Below the pieces are notes generated by a model, which was not told the origin of the DNA, made no database searches, and saw nothing but the letters and a program-made list of their open reading frames with translations. From assembly GCA_016903675.1 (NCBI GenBank), contig JADQBA010000299.1, positions 1 through 5,501 of the forward strand: a stretch of 5,501 bases of DNA. The letters run 5' to 3'. The position numbers were made by a program, and so were the translations under genes. Shown in pieces: positions 1 to 5,352 of the stretch; the stretch's first letter is position 1, and each line of letters starts with the position of its first letter. This DNA comes from Stigonema ocellatum SAG 48.90 = DSM 106950. GTDB taxonomy: Bacteria > Cyanobacteriota > Cyanobacteriia > Cyanobacteriales > Nostocaceae.

Positions 1-27
1 ACGAAACTTCGCCGTTTGCCCCGTTGC

Positions 28-138
28 CTCGTTCCCAGGCTCCGCCTGGGGACGTAATTAAGGGAGGCTCTGCCTCCCATTAAACGCGGAGGCAGAGCCT
101 CCACCAAGGAGCATTACAAGGCAGAGCCTTGTAACGAG
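28..138. repeat. Cassette of four tandem hairpins (cyanobacterial palindromic repeat)
   Basis: Four perfect short hairpins follow one another: arms 34-40/44-50 (CCCAGGC/GCCTGGG), 62-68/72-78 (GGGAGGC/GCCTCCC), 88-93/97-102 (GGAGGC/GCCTCC) and 114-122/126-134 (TTACAAGGC/GCCTTGTAA). Every loop is 3 nt (TCC, TCT, AGA, AGA). The 15-mer in hairpin 2 is the exact reverse complement of the 15-mer in hairpin 3, so the two can also pair with each other. CTCGTT (28-33) and AACGAG (133-138) enclose the set. There is no coding potential. Such CTCGTTCCCAGGC / GGAGGCAGAGCCTCC cassettes are, as I recall, scattered through Nostocales genomes. A related copy begins at 5425. Confidence 0.85.
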
Positions 139-169
139 AATCTGATGCATAGTCTGCGTTCTCTGTCAA

Positions 170-182
170 TGCGTAAGTCCTA
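170..182 (+). repeat. 13-bp motif TGCGTAAGTCCTA, inverted copy at 5353-5365
   Basis: TGCGTAAGTCCTA here is the exact reverse complement of 5353-5365. The match stops at both edges. I recall this motif as frequent in Nostocales intergenic DNA, possibly as part of small mobile repeats, but that is memory and not a search. It lies 52 bp before the bioD start, so it may sit within the bioD upstream region. Confidence 0.5.
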
Positions 183-233
183 AATTCATATCTTGATTCA
201 GCAACGCCTAAAATTTTTCATAATAAATCATTT

Positions 234-962
234 ATGATTTCTATAGTGACTCATTACCTCTTCTACTCAAGATTGAAAACACTACTGATTACTGGAACTG
301 ATACAGAGGCGGGTAAAACTGTTTTAACAACAGCATTAGCAGCCTATTGGCAAAAATATTGCTCGAACCGTAGCTTGGGAATTATGAAACCAATGCAATC
401 GGGAGTAGGCGATCGCGAGTGGTACCAAAAGCTCTTTGTATTATCGCAATCTCTAGAAGAAATTACACCTTTATACTTTCAAGCACCCTTAGCCCCTCCC
501 ATAGCAGCAGCACGAGAAAATCGGACGATAGATTTAGCCGTTGTCTGGCAAACTTTTACAGCTTTGAGATCTCGCCATGATTTTCTCTTGGTGGAAGCCT
601 TGGGAGGAATGGGTTCACCTGTAACCGATGAACTGACAGTAGCAGATTTAGCAGGAGCATGGCAGTTGCCTACGGTATTGGTAGTGCCAGTAAAATTGGG
701 TGCGATCGCCCAAGCAGTAGCTAATGTCGCACTAGCTAGACAATTGGGGGTGCAACTTGTAGGCATTGTTCTCAACTGCGTTCAACCGCGAACCGAGACG
801 GAAATTGCCGACTGGACACCAGTGGATTTAATTCAATCCCTCACTAACACCCCTATTTTAGGCTGTTTACCTCATTTAGAGAATCCAGCCGATTTGGACA
901 AACTCGCCAAAGTAGCCTCAGAGTTAGATTTAGAGAGGTTGCTACCGTTGGCAAAAGGCTAA
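234..962 (+). CDS. bioD: ATP-dependent dethiobiotin synthetase BioD
   Basis: BioD closes the ureido ring: 7,8-diaminopelargonate + CO2 + ATP gives dethiobiotin, the step before biotin synthase. It is cytoplasmic. The sequence shows the P-loop GTDTEAGKT (residues 21-29), the substrate-site KPMQSG (52-57, like KPVASG in E. coli BioD), the EALGGMGSP loop (121-129) that matches the EGAGG loop of the family, the strand LPTVLVVPVKLGAI (145-158), GIVLN (177-181) and the late LGCLPH (209-214). The length of 242 aa is slightly above the usual 220-230. Most relatives begin just before KTLLITGTDT, so GTG at 246 or TTG at 273 (229 aa) may be the true start. None of the three has a clear Shine-Dalgarno sequence. 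No other bio gene is visible in the window. The M20 hydrolase follows after 39 bp on the same strand and may be co-transcribed. HIP1 sites lie inside the gene at 409 and 702. Confidence 0.93.
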   Translation: MISIVTHYLFYSRLKTLLITGTDTEAGKTVLTTALAAYWQKYCSNRSLGIMKPMQSGVGDREWYQKLFVLSQSLEEITPLYFQAPLAPPIAAARENRTIDLAVVWQTFTALRSRHDFLLVEALGGMGSPVTDELTVADLAGAWQLPTVLVVPVKLGAIAQAVANVALARQLGVQLVGIVLNCVQPRTETEIADWTPVDLIQSLTNTPILGCLPHLENPADLDKLAKVASELDLERLLPLAKG

Positions 963-970
963 AAATAGCC

Positions 971-992
971 TATCTATCTATATATATATATA
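971..992. repeat. TATC/TA microsatellite between bioD and the amidohydrolase
   Basis: TATC occurs twice and is followed by a run of TA dinucleotides. The run merges into TATAAT at 989-994, which ends only 7 nt before the ATG at 1002. It may act as an AT-rich promoter element or may simply be a slippage-prone tract. No matching -35 box is visible 17 bp upstream. Confidence 0.6.
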
Positions 993-1001
993 ATTTGAAA
1001 A

Positions 1002-2225
1002 ATGGTTTTTACATCTCTCAACCCGTTATCTGTTGACTTATCGCAGGTCAGACTCGCCATCCGCTCATTGCAACCTCAACTTGTAGAGTGGCGGCGGGGA
1101 TTGCACCAAAAACCAGAACTGGGCTTCAAAGAAAAACTCACCTCTGAGTTCATATCACAGAAGTTGCAGCAATGGGGAATTGAGCACCAAACTCATATCG
1201 CGAACACAGGGATTGTCGCCATAATTAAGGGAAATAAACTGAGCAATGCTGAGAAAGTACTGGCAATTCGGGCGGATATGGATGCATTACCCATTCAAGA
1301 ACTCAATGAGGTGCCATATCGCTCCCAGCATGATGGGGTCATGCACGCTTGCGGACATGACGGACACACAGCGATCGCCCTAGGTACAGCTTACTATCTC
1401 CACCAGCATCAAGACAGTTTCTCCGGCACCATCAAAATTATCTTCCAGCCAGCGGAAGAAGGACCCGGAGGTGCTAAGCCGATGATTGAAGCTGGGGTAC
1501 TCAAAAACCCCGATGTAGATGCAATTATCGGTTTGCACCTGTGGAATAATCTACCGTTGGGAACGGTGGGTGTCCGCGCTGGCGCACTAATGGCAGCTGT
1601 GGAGTTATTCCACTGTACAATTTTCGGCAAAGGTGGACATGGTGCTATGCCCCATCAAACTGTTGATTCCATTGTGGTAGCTGCCCAAATTGTCAACGCC
1701 TTACAAACCATTGTAGCTCGGAATGTTAATCCCATTGATTCAGCAGTGGTGACAGTGGGCAAATTTCATGCCGGAACAGCACACAATGTGATTGCTGATA
1801 CAGCTAGAATGGATGGCACTGTTAGGTATTTTAATCCTGCTTATAGCGGCTTTTTTAAACAGCGAGTAGAGCAGATTATTGCAGGAATTTGTCAGAGTCA
1901 TGGTGCTAAATATGACTTGGAATATTGGAGCCTTTATCCACCAGTTATCAATGATACTAGTATGGCGGAACTGGTGCGATCGGTAGCCCAAGAAGTCATC
2001 GAAACGCCCATAGGTGTTGTGCCAGAATGCCAAACTATGGGCGGCGAAGATATGTCTTTCTTTTTACAAGAGGTTCCGGGTTGCTATTTCTTCCTTGGTT
2101 CTGCTAACCAAGCTAAAGATTTAGCCTATCCCCACCATCATCCGCGTTTCGATTTTGATGAAACCGCGTTGCCAATGGGTGTAGAAATGTTTGTCCGCTG
2201 CGTCGAAAGATTCTTCATTGGATGA
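1002..2225 (+). CDS. M20D-family metallo-amidohydrolase (hippurate / IAA-amino-acid hydrolase type)
   Basis: This is a zinc-dependent peptidase-like hydrolase that cleaves N-acyl amino acids (N-acetyl, hippurate or indole-acetyl conjugates in characterised relatives). The exact substrate cannot be read from sequence. It shows the N-terminal EWRRGLHQKPELGF signature (residues 29-42), ADMDALP (91-97), the metal-binding MHACGHDGH (114-122; C117 and H119), QPAEEG (149-154, with the E152/E153 pair giving catalytic base and metal ligand), GLH (177-179; H179), a dimerisation or lid domain with FGKGGHGAMPH (208-218), and the C-terminal ligand in HHHPRFDFDE (378-387; probably H379). At 407 aa it is full length for the family and all catalytic positions are intact. 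There is no signal peptide, so it should be cytoplasmic. The start fits the cyanobacterial relatives I recall, although no Shine-Dalgarno is present and a TATAAT lies just before the ATG. It is 39 bp downstream of bioD. Confidence 0.9.
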   Translation: MVFTSLNPLSVDLSQVRLAIRSLQPQLVEWRRGLHQKPELGFKEKLTSEFISQKLQQWGIEHQTHIANTGIVAIIKGNKLSNAEKVLAIRADMDALPIQELNEVPYRSQHDGVMHACGHDGHTAIALGTAYYLHQHQDSFSGTIKIIFQPAEEGPGGAKPMIEAGVLKNPDVDAIIGLHLWNNLPLGTVGVRAGALMAAVELFHCTIFGKGGHGAMPHQTVDSIVVAAQIVNALQTIVARNVNPIDSAVVTVGKFHAGTAHNVIADTARMDGTVRYFNPAYSGFFKQRVEQIIAGICQSHGAKYDLEYWSLYPPVINDTSMAELVRSVAQEVIETPIGVVPECQTMGGEDMSFFLQEVPGCYFFLGSANQAKDLAYPHHHPRFDFDETALPMGVEMFVRCVERFFIG

Positions 2226-2268
2226 AAGTAGTTATCGAAATCCTTGGATCATCGTAAATTTCAATGGG

Positions 2269-2274
2269 AAGGAG
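2269..2274 (+). promoter_or_regulatory. Ribosome binding site AAGGAG for the SH3-domain gene
   Basis: AAGGAG lies 6 nt before the ATG at 2281. It is the best Shine-Dalgarno match in the window. It decides the start against an in-frame TTG at 2191, which would lie inside the amidohydrolase gene. Confidence 0.8.
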
Positions 2275-2280
2275 TGCATC

Positions 2281-2853
2281 ATGGAATATCTTGTTTACGC
2301 GAATATGGTAGCTGCCAACGCAGGGGAGGCTATAGATATTGAGTGCCATCTCTTACAGTTGAAGTTCAATTTGAGCTTCAAATCTGCATGGTTAAATTTC
2401 GCGAGTATCGGTGTCTTGCTGGGAATTCTAGCCCAAAGCCAGATAGCTTCAGCTGAGTTTGTCAATACAAATGGTAGCTGCCTCAATGTCCGTACAGGCC
2501 CCAGTCTGGAATATCCTGTGATAGACTGTGTCAGCAATGGTTCATCAATTTTACCAGTTGTTACCTATACAAACGGGTTTGCTCAGTTGAGTTCAGGTAA
2601 TTGGGTTTCTGCCAAATGGATTATTACGACACCAGGCTATAGATATTATCCTTCAGCTTATGGCTATGGTGTTGGTGGTGAATATCCCGAATATTTTAGA
2701 CATCATCATCATCACTATGGTAGCTGGAGAAGACACCGGAGGTCTGAGTACAGATATTCTCACTACCCGAGACACTGGAGAGGACACTGGAGGTCCCAGC
2801 ACAGACATTCCCACTACCCGAGACACTGGAGAAGACACTGGAGGTCTTATTAG
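2281..2853 (+). CDS. Exported bacterial SH3-domain protein with His/Arg/Trp-rich repeat tail
   Basis: This is a 190-aa protein of unknown precise role. Residues 1-34 form a long N-terminal leader. Residues 35-58 resemble a signal peptide: Lys at 28 and 34, a hydrophobic core FASIGVLLGILA (40-51) and an ASA site with predicted cleavage after A58, so the protein is probably periplasmic or extracellular. Residues 59-115 form a bacterial SH3 (SH3_3) domain with CLNVRTGPS (67-75) and GNWVSAKWI (106-114). Such domains often bind cell-wall peptides. C67 and C83 could form a disulfide. From about residue 118 the protein becomes low complexity: a Gly/Tyr stretch, five consecutive His (141-145), then 17-residue repeats (155-188) rich in His, Arg, Trp and Tyr. 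The tail is strongly basic and may bind metal, nucleic acid or envelope polymers (inference). The start at 2281 is chosen for its AAGGAG site. A hairpin follows 21 bp after the stop. Confidence 0.82.
   Translation: MEYLVYANMVAANAGEAIDIECHLLQLKFNLSFKSAWLNFASIGVLLGILAQSQIASAEFVNTNGSCLNVRTGPSLEYPVIDCVSNGSSILPVVTYTNGFAQLSSGNWVSAKWIITTPGYRYYPSAYGYGVGGEYPEYFRHHHHHYGSWRRHRRSEYRYSHYPRHWRGHWRSQHRHSHYPRHWRRHWRSY
2743..2844 (+). repeat. Two tandem 51-bp coding repeats in the SH3-protein tail
   Basis: Units 2743-2793 and 2794-2844 are 51 bp each and differ at six positions. Each encodes 17 residues with the common core SHYPRHWR followed by [GR]HWR. An 18-bp partial unit precedes them (2725-2742). Because 51 is a multiple of three, copy-number change would keep the frame. 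Each unit also holds an internal half-repeat (RHWR then GHWR or RHWR). Confidence 0.9.
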
Positions 2854-2873
2854 AAACGGGATACGAGGAAACC

Positions 2874-2904
2874 ACGGGGAGAGTTTTTGATCAACTCTCC
2901 CCGT
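2874..2904. terminator. Strong hairpin, probable terminator between convergent genes
   Basis: There is a perfect 12-bp stem, ACGGGGAGAGTT (2874-2885) with AACTCTCCCCGT (2893-2904), and a 7-nt loop. It starts 21 bp after the SH3-protein stop and lies before the end of the minus-strand GST-like remnant. Neither side has a long T-run, so it may act with other factors or protect the mRNA 3' end. The stem itself is certain; the terminator role is inferred from position. Confidence 0.65.
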
Positions 2905-2933
2905 CTTCAATTGCTAGACAAAGAAAACCTATT

Positions 2934-2968
2934 CCCCTACACCCCCACACCCTCACCCCCCTACACCC
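2934..2968 (-). repeat. C-rich tract; G-quadruplex motif on the minus strand
   Basis: Five runs of C (2934-2937, 2942-2946, 2950-2952, 2956-2961, 2966-2968) are separated by 3-4 nt spacers (TACA, ACA, TCA, TACA). On the minus strand this satisfies the classical G3+N1-7 quadruplex rule with one spare run. It lies directly after the stop codon of the minus-strand GST-like remnant. Similar CCCCTACACCC intergenic tracts are, as I recall, common in Nostoc relatives. Confidence 0.7.
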
Positions 2969-3051
2969 TATTTTTGAGCCGCACCCACTGGGATGGGTTC
3001 ACCGATGCCATAGCGGGAAATCTGCGTGAACCCGTCCGGTTTGTTTTGTAG
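2968..3051 (-). pseudogene. GST-like gene, distal fragment (continues from 5158 across the IS)
   Basis: On the minus strand this fragment reads LQNKPDGFTQISRYG and then IGEPIPVGAAQK, followed by TAG at 2970-2968. The first 15 residues fit directly after ...FTPTEID at 5158 and match the beta2 region of cyanobacterial GST-like proteins (typically DLQNKP...RYGKVPAI). After RYG the expected cis-proline motif (VPAI) is missing and the ORF closes 12 residues later. The rejoined product would be only 62 aa against about 200 for a GST, so the gene had probably lost its body independently of the IS, perhaps by an internal deletion. The last 12 residues could instead be the true end of some other protein; I do not recognise them. 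Confidence 0.72.
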
Positions 3052-3200
3052 TTGACACTCCCCATGCCTAAAGGCAAGGGGATTCTGTAAGAGTTTCAGC
3101 CGTATCTCTCACATATCCGACTGTCGAAGTTTCCCACACATGGCGGTGATTCCCATAGGCTTGGAACGAGCGTCTCAACCCGCAAGGATTGATATCTACT
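3052..3200 (-). ncRNA. Predicted omega-RNA region at the tnpB 3' end (approximate 5' limit)
   Basis: In TnpB systems the guide RNA comes from the tnpB 3' end and the downstream transposon end, and its guide is the adjoining host DNA. Here the scaffold would include the last part of tnpB and the 44 bp after its stop, with the imperfect hairpin at 3060-3081. It would end with GTCAA, and the guide would start at 3051 going down. The 5' limit at 3200 is a guess. This call rests on family knowledge and position only. Confidence 0.4.
3060..3081 (-). other. Subterminal hairpin of the tnpB-side IS end
   Basis: CCCC (3060-3063) pairs with GGGG (3078-3081) and TGCC (3065-3068) with GGCA (3073-3076), with one mismatch between them and a TAAA loop. 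This is the imperfect hairpin expected next to the cleavage site of an IS605-type end, recognised by TnpA as single-stranded DNA. The end of the element lies 8 nt further out, at 3052. Confidence 0.75.
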
Positions 3201-4608
3201 GAGCGTAACTTTCCCCCAGTCCGGGGGTAGGGTCGATTTATTTTTTGGGAAGACCAATCCTGCTCTTTTGGCTAGTGTCCTACTCGCTTTTTTGTCGGCG
3301 TGTTCCACGTGTCCACAATTAACACAAAGGAACTTTTCGCCTTCACGGTTAGCTTTATCTATGTGCCCACATTTTGGACACTCTTGGCTTGAATGCTTAG
3401 CCGGAACTACAATTACAGGCTTACCCATTTTAACTGCAAGCCAAGTAATTTTGTAGAAAATGTCGCCCCAGCCAGCATCTTGAATAACGCGGTTCAATCC
3501 AGTTTTTTGAGAACCTCCATTGCGCTTATAACCACCATTTCCATCGTGCTTGGGCTTAGCACGCTTGACCATATTCTTGATTTTTAGGTCTTCTCGTGCC
3601 ACAGCATCAGCGGTTTCAACAATGGTGGATGCTACTTGCCAATTGTACCCATCTCTTTGCTGGGCAATCTTGTGCTGCTGTTTGGCTAATTTCTTGATAG
3701 CCTTAATCTTGTTCTTAGACCCTTTTTGTTTACGAGCAATAGCACGTTGACGCATCGCTAACCGACGTGCTTTCCTCTTATTGGTTGCGAAGCGTTTATT
3801 CTCAAGGAATCTACCATCAGACAAAGCAACGAGCTTGGTTATGCCGACATCTATGCCAACAACTGCGCGGCACAAATCGAGCGCGTTTAGTTCTGGTAGC
3901 ATCCCAGGAATCTCAACCAACATTGAGATATACCAGTTACCGCCAAAGCGCTTGATTGTACAAGTTCTTAAATCCTGGATTAAAGATAAATCACGGCTGT
4001 TGTGGAATTTGACTTCACCAATTCCAGGCAGGTAAGCAGTAGCATAATTCTTGCGGATATGACGCAGGATAACCCGACCTGGTTTGTATTCAAAAGAATC
4101 TAGCCGCGAGGTGAACTGAGGGAAACCTCTACCTTGCTTCCACTCATTTGGCGTAAGCAGTGTCCAGCTTGGCAATATTACGCTGCAATACACATGAATC
4201 AATGGTCGCGAAACTATCCAAGGATTGCCGAAGCTCTGACGTCACCTTCATCTGAATGCCAGAAGCTGAATCCCATTCACGCCTAGTCCCGATAACTTCC
4301 TTCGTTACCTTGTCCTTTACTTTAGATTGCTTGGTTGCTAGCTCTAAATTTTTAGGGATGACACCATGCTTGAGGACTGGGCAAGTTAGGGGACAAGAAG
4401 AACCTACTTCTATCTTGGAATCTAGATCGCAGTAGGCTCCATAGGCATAAGCAACAGGGGTGTCAATATCCTGATTGTTAGTCTCGAACCCATCTTTCCG
4501 TTCTCTTAACGCATAATTACGATGTTTTCGCAATGTCACTAACCAGTCTTCAAGAGTTTCCTCTTGTGACTGATTGGGTAACATCTTGAAATTCCACCGC
4601 ACTTGCAT
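3096..4608 (-). pseudogene. tnpB: TnpB RNA-guided endonuclease, interrupted by a 1-base frameshift
   Basis: TnpB is the Cas12 ancestor that cuts DNA guided by omega-RNA and helps keep the element. The N-terminal part (ATG at 4608, MQVRWNFKMLPNQSQ, 154 codons) ends at TGA 4146-4144 after NIAKLDTAYAK. The protein continues in the +1 frame as EWKQGRGFPQF to the stop at 3098-3096. One extra T at 4146 explains everything; without it the product is about 503 aa. The C-terminal part keeps all three RuvC acidic residues (Asp in VVGIDVG, codon 3851; Glu in AREDLKI, codon 3593; Asp in HADKKASRTLA, codon 3296) and the zinc finger CPKC...CVNC. The start at 4608 is chosen because MQVRWNFK is the family N-terminus as I recall it and a sigma70-like promoter lies just upstream; an in-frame TTG at 4677 would overlap its -35 box. 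A GAAGGA lies about 12 nt before the ATG. The split may be a fixed mutation, a sequencing error or (less likely) recoding. Confidence 0.9.
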
Positions 4609-4648
4609 ACTTGCTTGATTCCTTCGACTATGTGTCTTCAATGAAAAT

Positions 4649-4677
4649 ACTATATACTTAAAAGCTAGATAGTGCAA
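4649..4677 (-). promoter_or_regulatory. Sigma70-type promoter for tnpB
   Basis: The minus strand shows TTGCAC (4677-4672), a 17-bp spacer and TATAGT (4654-4649), a near-consensus arrangement about 40 bp upstream of the tnpB ATG at 4608. The tnpA start (4686) lies only 9 bp beyond the -35 box, so the two divergent promoters must overlap. A TATACT at 4653-4658 is a possible plus-strand -10 for tnpA, but it has no good -35. Confidence 0.6.
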
Positions 4678-4685
4678 GTCTTTTT

Positions 4686-5088
4686 ATGAAGAAATTTAAA
4701 TCTAATAACAATGTCGTTTATTCATGCAAGTATCACGTTGTCTGGACTTCCATTGTATCGGCGTAGCGTCCTCAAAGATGGAGTAGATTTACGGCTCAAA
4801 GAGCATAAGCGAGCAAATAGCACTCGTAAATACGGGTCGAGATCATTGAGATGGAAATAATGCGATTTGCACGATCATCTGAACATTTAAGTAGATCCCC
4901 AGTTTGGTATCCATAGGGCAGTTAAGCGCTTCAAAGGCGCAATCATCTTGGTATCTCAGGCGCTTATTTTCCACAACTCAAATCAAAACGAACGACACTG
5001 TGGACTAACTCTTATTTTGTATCTACCGTTGGAGGCGCACATGCCAGATATCGTTAAGCTGTACATTCAAAATCATAGAGTTACTTGA
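4686..5088 (+). pseudogene. tnpA: IS200-type TnpA (Y1 HUH transposase), decayed
   Basis: TnpA is the single-strand transposase of the element. Reading across frames recovers most of the family sequence: MKKFKSNNNVVYSCKYHVVW (4686-4745), then a TAG in the original frame at 4764; YRR.VL.DGVD.RLKE in a second frame (from 4750); EIIEMEIM in a third (4839-4862); DH from 4873, an in-frame TAA, then DPQFGIHRAVKRFKG; LWTNSYFVSTVGGA (to 5039); and IVKLYIQN up to TGA 5086-5088. The total length matches the usual 130-140 codons. The HUH motif, usually HxH in PDHxHLLVE, reads HLN and is followed by the TAA and by loss of about two codons. The catalytic Tyr in KLYIQN (5062-5064) remains. At least four frameshifts are needed, so it is non-functional. 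There is no clear Shine-Dalgarno. Confidence 0.9.
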
Positions 5089-5089
5089 C

Positions 5090-5105
5090 GGGGACTGAAG
5101 TCCCC
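5090..5105. other. Subterminal hairpin of the tnpA-side IS end
   Basis: GGGGACT (5090-5096) pairs perfectly with AGTCCCC (5099-5105) around a 2-nt loop, or as six pairs around TGAA. It starts 1 bp after the tnpA stop and lies 52 bp inside the element end at 5157. It fits the structured end bound by TnpA and could also terminate tnpA transcription. Confidence 0.75.
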
Positions 5106-5157
5106 TACGCACTTACCCCATGTCTGAAGCCATTTGCTCTGCGTGCTATGACTTTTG

Positions 5158-5162
5158 GTCAA
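5158..5162 (-). other. IS target site / predicted TnpB TAM, TTGAC
   Basis: On the minus strand TTGAC immediately precedes the first base of the element (5157). IS200/IS605 elements insert 3' of such a short site without duplicating it, and the same motif serves as the target-adjacent motif for the partner TnpB. TTGAC is close to the TTGAT of ISDra2. Here it forms part of GAA ATT GAC, codons 33-35 of the interrupted gene. Confidence 0.75.
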
Positions 5163-5262
5163 TTTCCGTAGGGGTAAAATCAATTCCTTTTTCCAGCAAA
5201 ACAACACGCGTTCGTTGGGAGAAGGTAGAACTTTTGGTGAAGTAAAGTTGTATGGTGGTCAT
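5158..5262 (-). pseudogene. GST-like gene, N-terminal fragment split by the IS
   Basis: The ATG at 5262-5260 starts MTTIQLYFTKSSTFSQRTR and continues VVLLEKGIDFTPTEID (35 aa) to the element border. This is the beta1-alpha1-beta2 start of a thioredoxin fold as in glutathione S-transferases, which conjugate or reduce with glutathione. The S-x-x-S/C-type site at the start of helix 1 is represented by SSTFSQ (11-16), and R.RVVLLEKGI is the typical helix. Translation would run on into the IS for QKS and stop at TAG 5148-5146, giving 38 aa. The rest of the gene resumes at 3051. Only a weak GGA precedes the ATG. With no C-terminal helical domain it cannot be an active GST. The identification rests on a short stretch. 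Confidence 0.75.
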
Positions 5263-5352
5263 GCAATGATTTCCAAAGTCAGAATGGCGATCGTTGTCGC
5301 AGGCTGATGTTATTTGAGTTGCTGATTGGATTAGACATGGAGTGGAAATTAA

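Larger units (their letters stand above)
3052..5157 (-). mobile_element. IS200/IS605-family insertion element, decayed (tnpB and tnpA divergent)
   Basis: The element is 2106 bp long. Its ends are defined by rejoining the interrupted GST-like gene. The minus strand reads ...GAA ATT GAC before the element and CTA CAA AAC after it, in frame with nothing lost or duplicated. The features fit IS605 biology: no target duplication, a pentanucleotide target TTGAC (minus strand, 5162-5158) flanking the tnpA-side end, TCAA (3055-3052) as the last bases of the tnpB-side end (as in IS608), and subterminal hairpins instead of inverted repeats (3060-3081, 5090-5105). It carries tnpB (minus, frameshifted) and tnpA (plus, heavily decayed), transcribed divergently from a 77-bp gap. 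With both genes damaged it should not move unless TnpA is supplied in trans. Confidence 0.9.

Noticed and set aside
193..224. Promoter for bioD (TTGATT ... CATAAT)
   Set aside because: The spacer is 20 bp, too long for a convincing sigma70 promoter.
479..775. Antisense open frame inside bioD
   Set aside because: It is a shadow of a well-supported gene with no recognisable domain.
1409..2033. Antisense open frames inside the amidohydrolase gene
   Set aside because: They have no family features and lie opposite conserved coding sequence.
2191..2280. Extended start (TTG at 2191) for the SH3-domain protein
   Set aside because: It would begin inside the amidohydrolase gene and lacks a ribosome site, whereas ATG 2281 has AAGGAG 6 nt upstream.
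2743..2844. CRISPR-like tandem repeat
   Set aside because: The units abut with no spacers and are in-frame coding repeats.
2653..2910. Open frames on both strands over the SH3-protein tail
   Set aside because: The 51-bp repeat keeps other frames open by chance. The resulting Asp/Thr/Gly or Pro/Ser/Val repeats are shadows of the real tail.
3268..4035. Several plus-strand open frames opposite tnpB
   Set aside because: They are short, unrelated to any family I know, and are the complement of conserved RuvC and zinc-finger coding sequence.
4140..4150. Programmed +1 frameshift in tnpB, as in prfB
   Set aside because: The slip site AAA-U is weak and no upstream Shine-Dalgarno-like stimulator is visible. 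A plain insertion is simpler; kept only as a remote option.
4609..4677. N-terminal extension of TnpB from TTG 4677
   Set aside because: It overlaps the -35 and -10 boxes of the probable promoter, and known relatives start at MQVRWNFK (4608).
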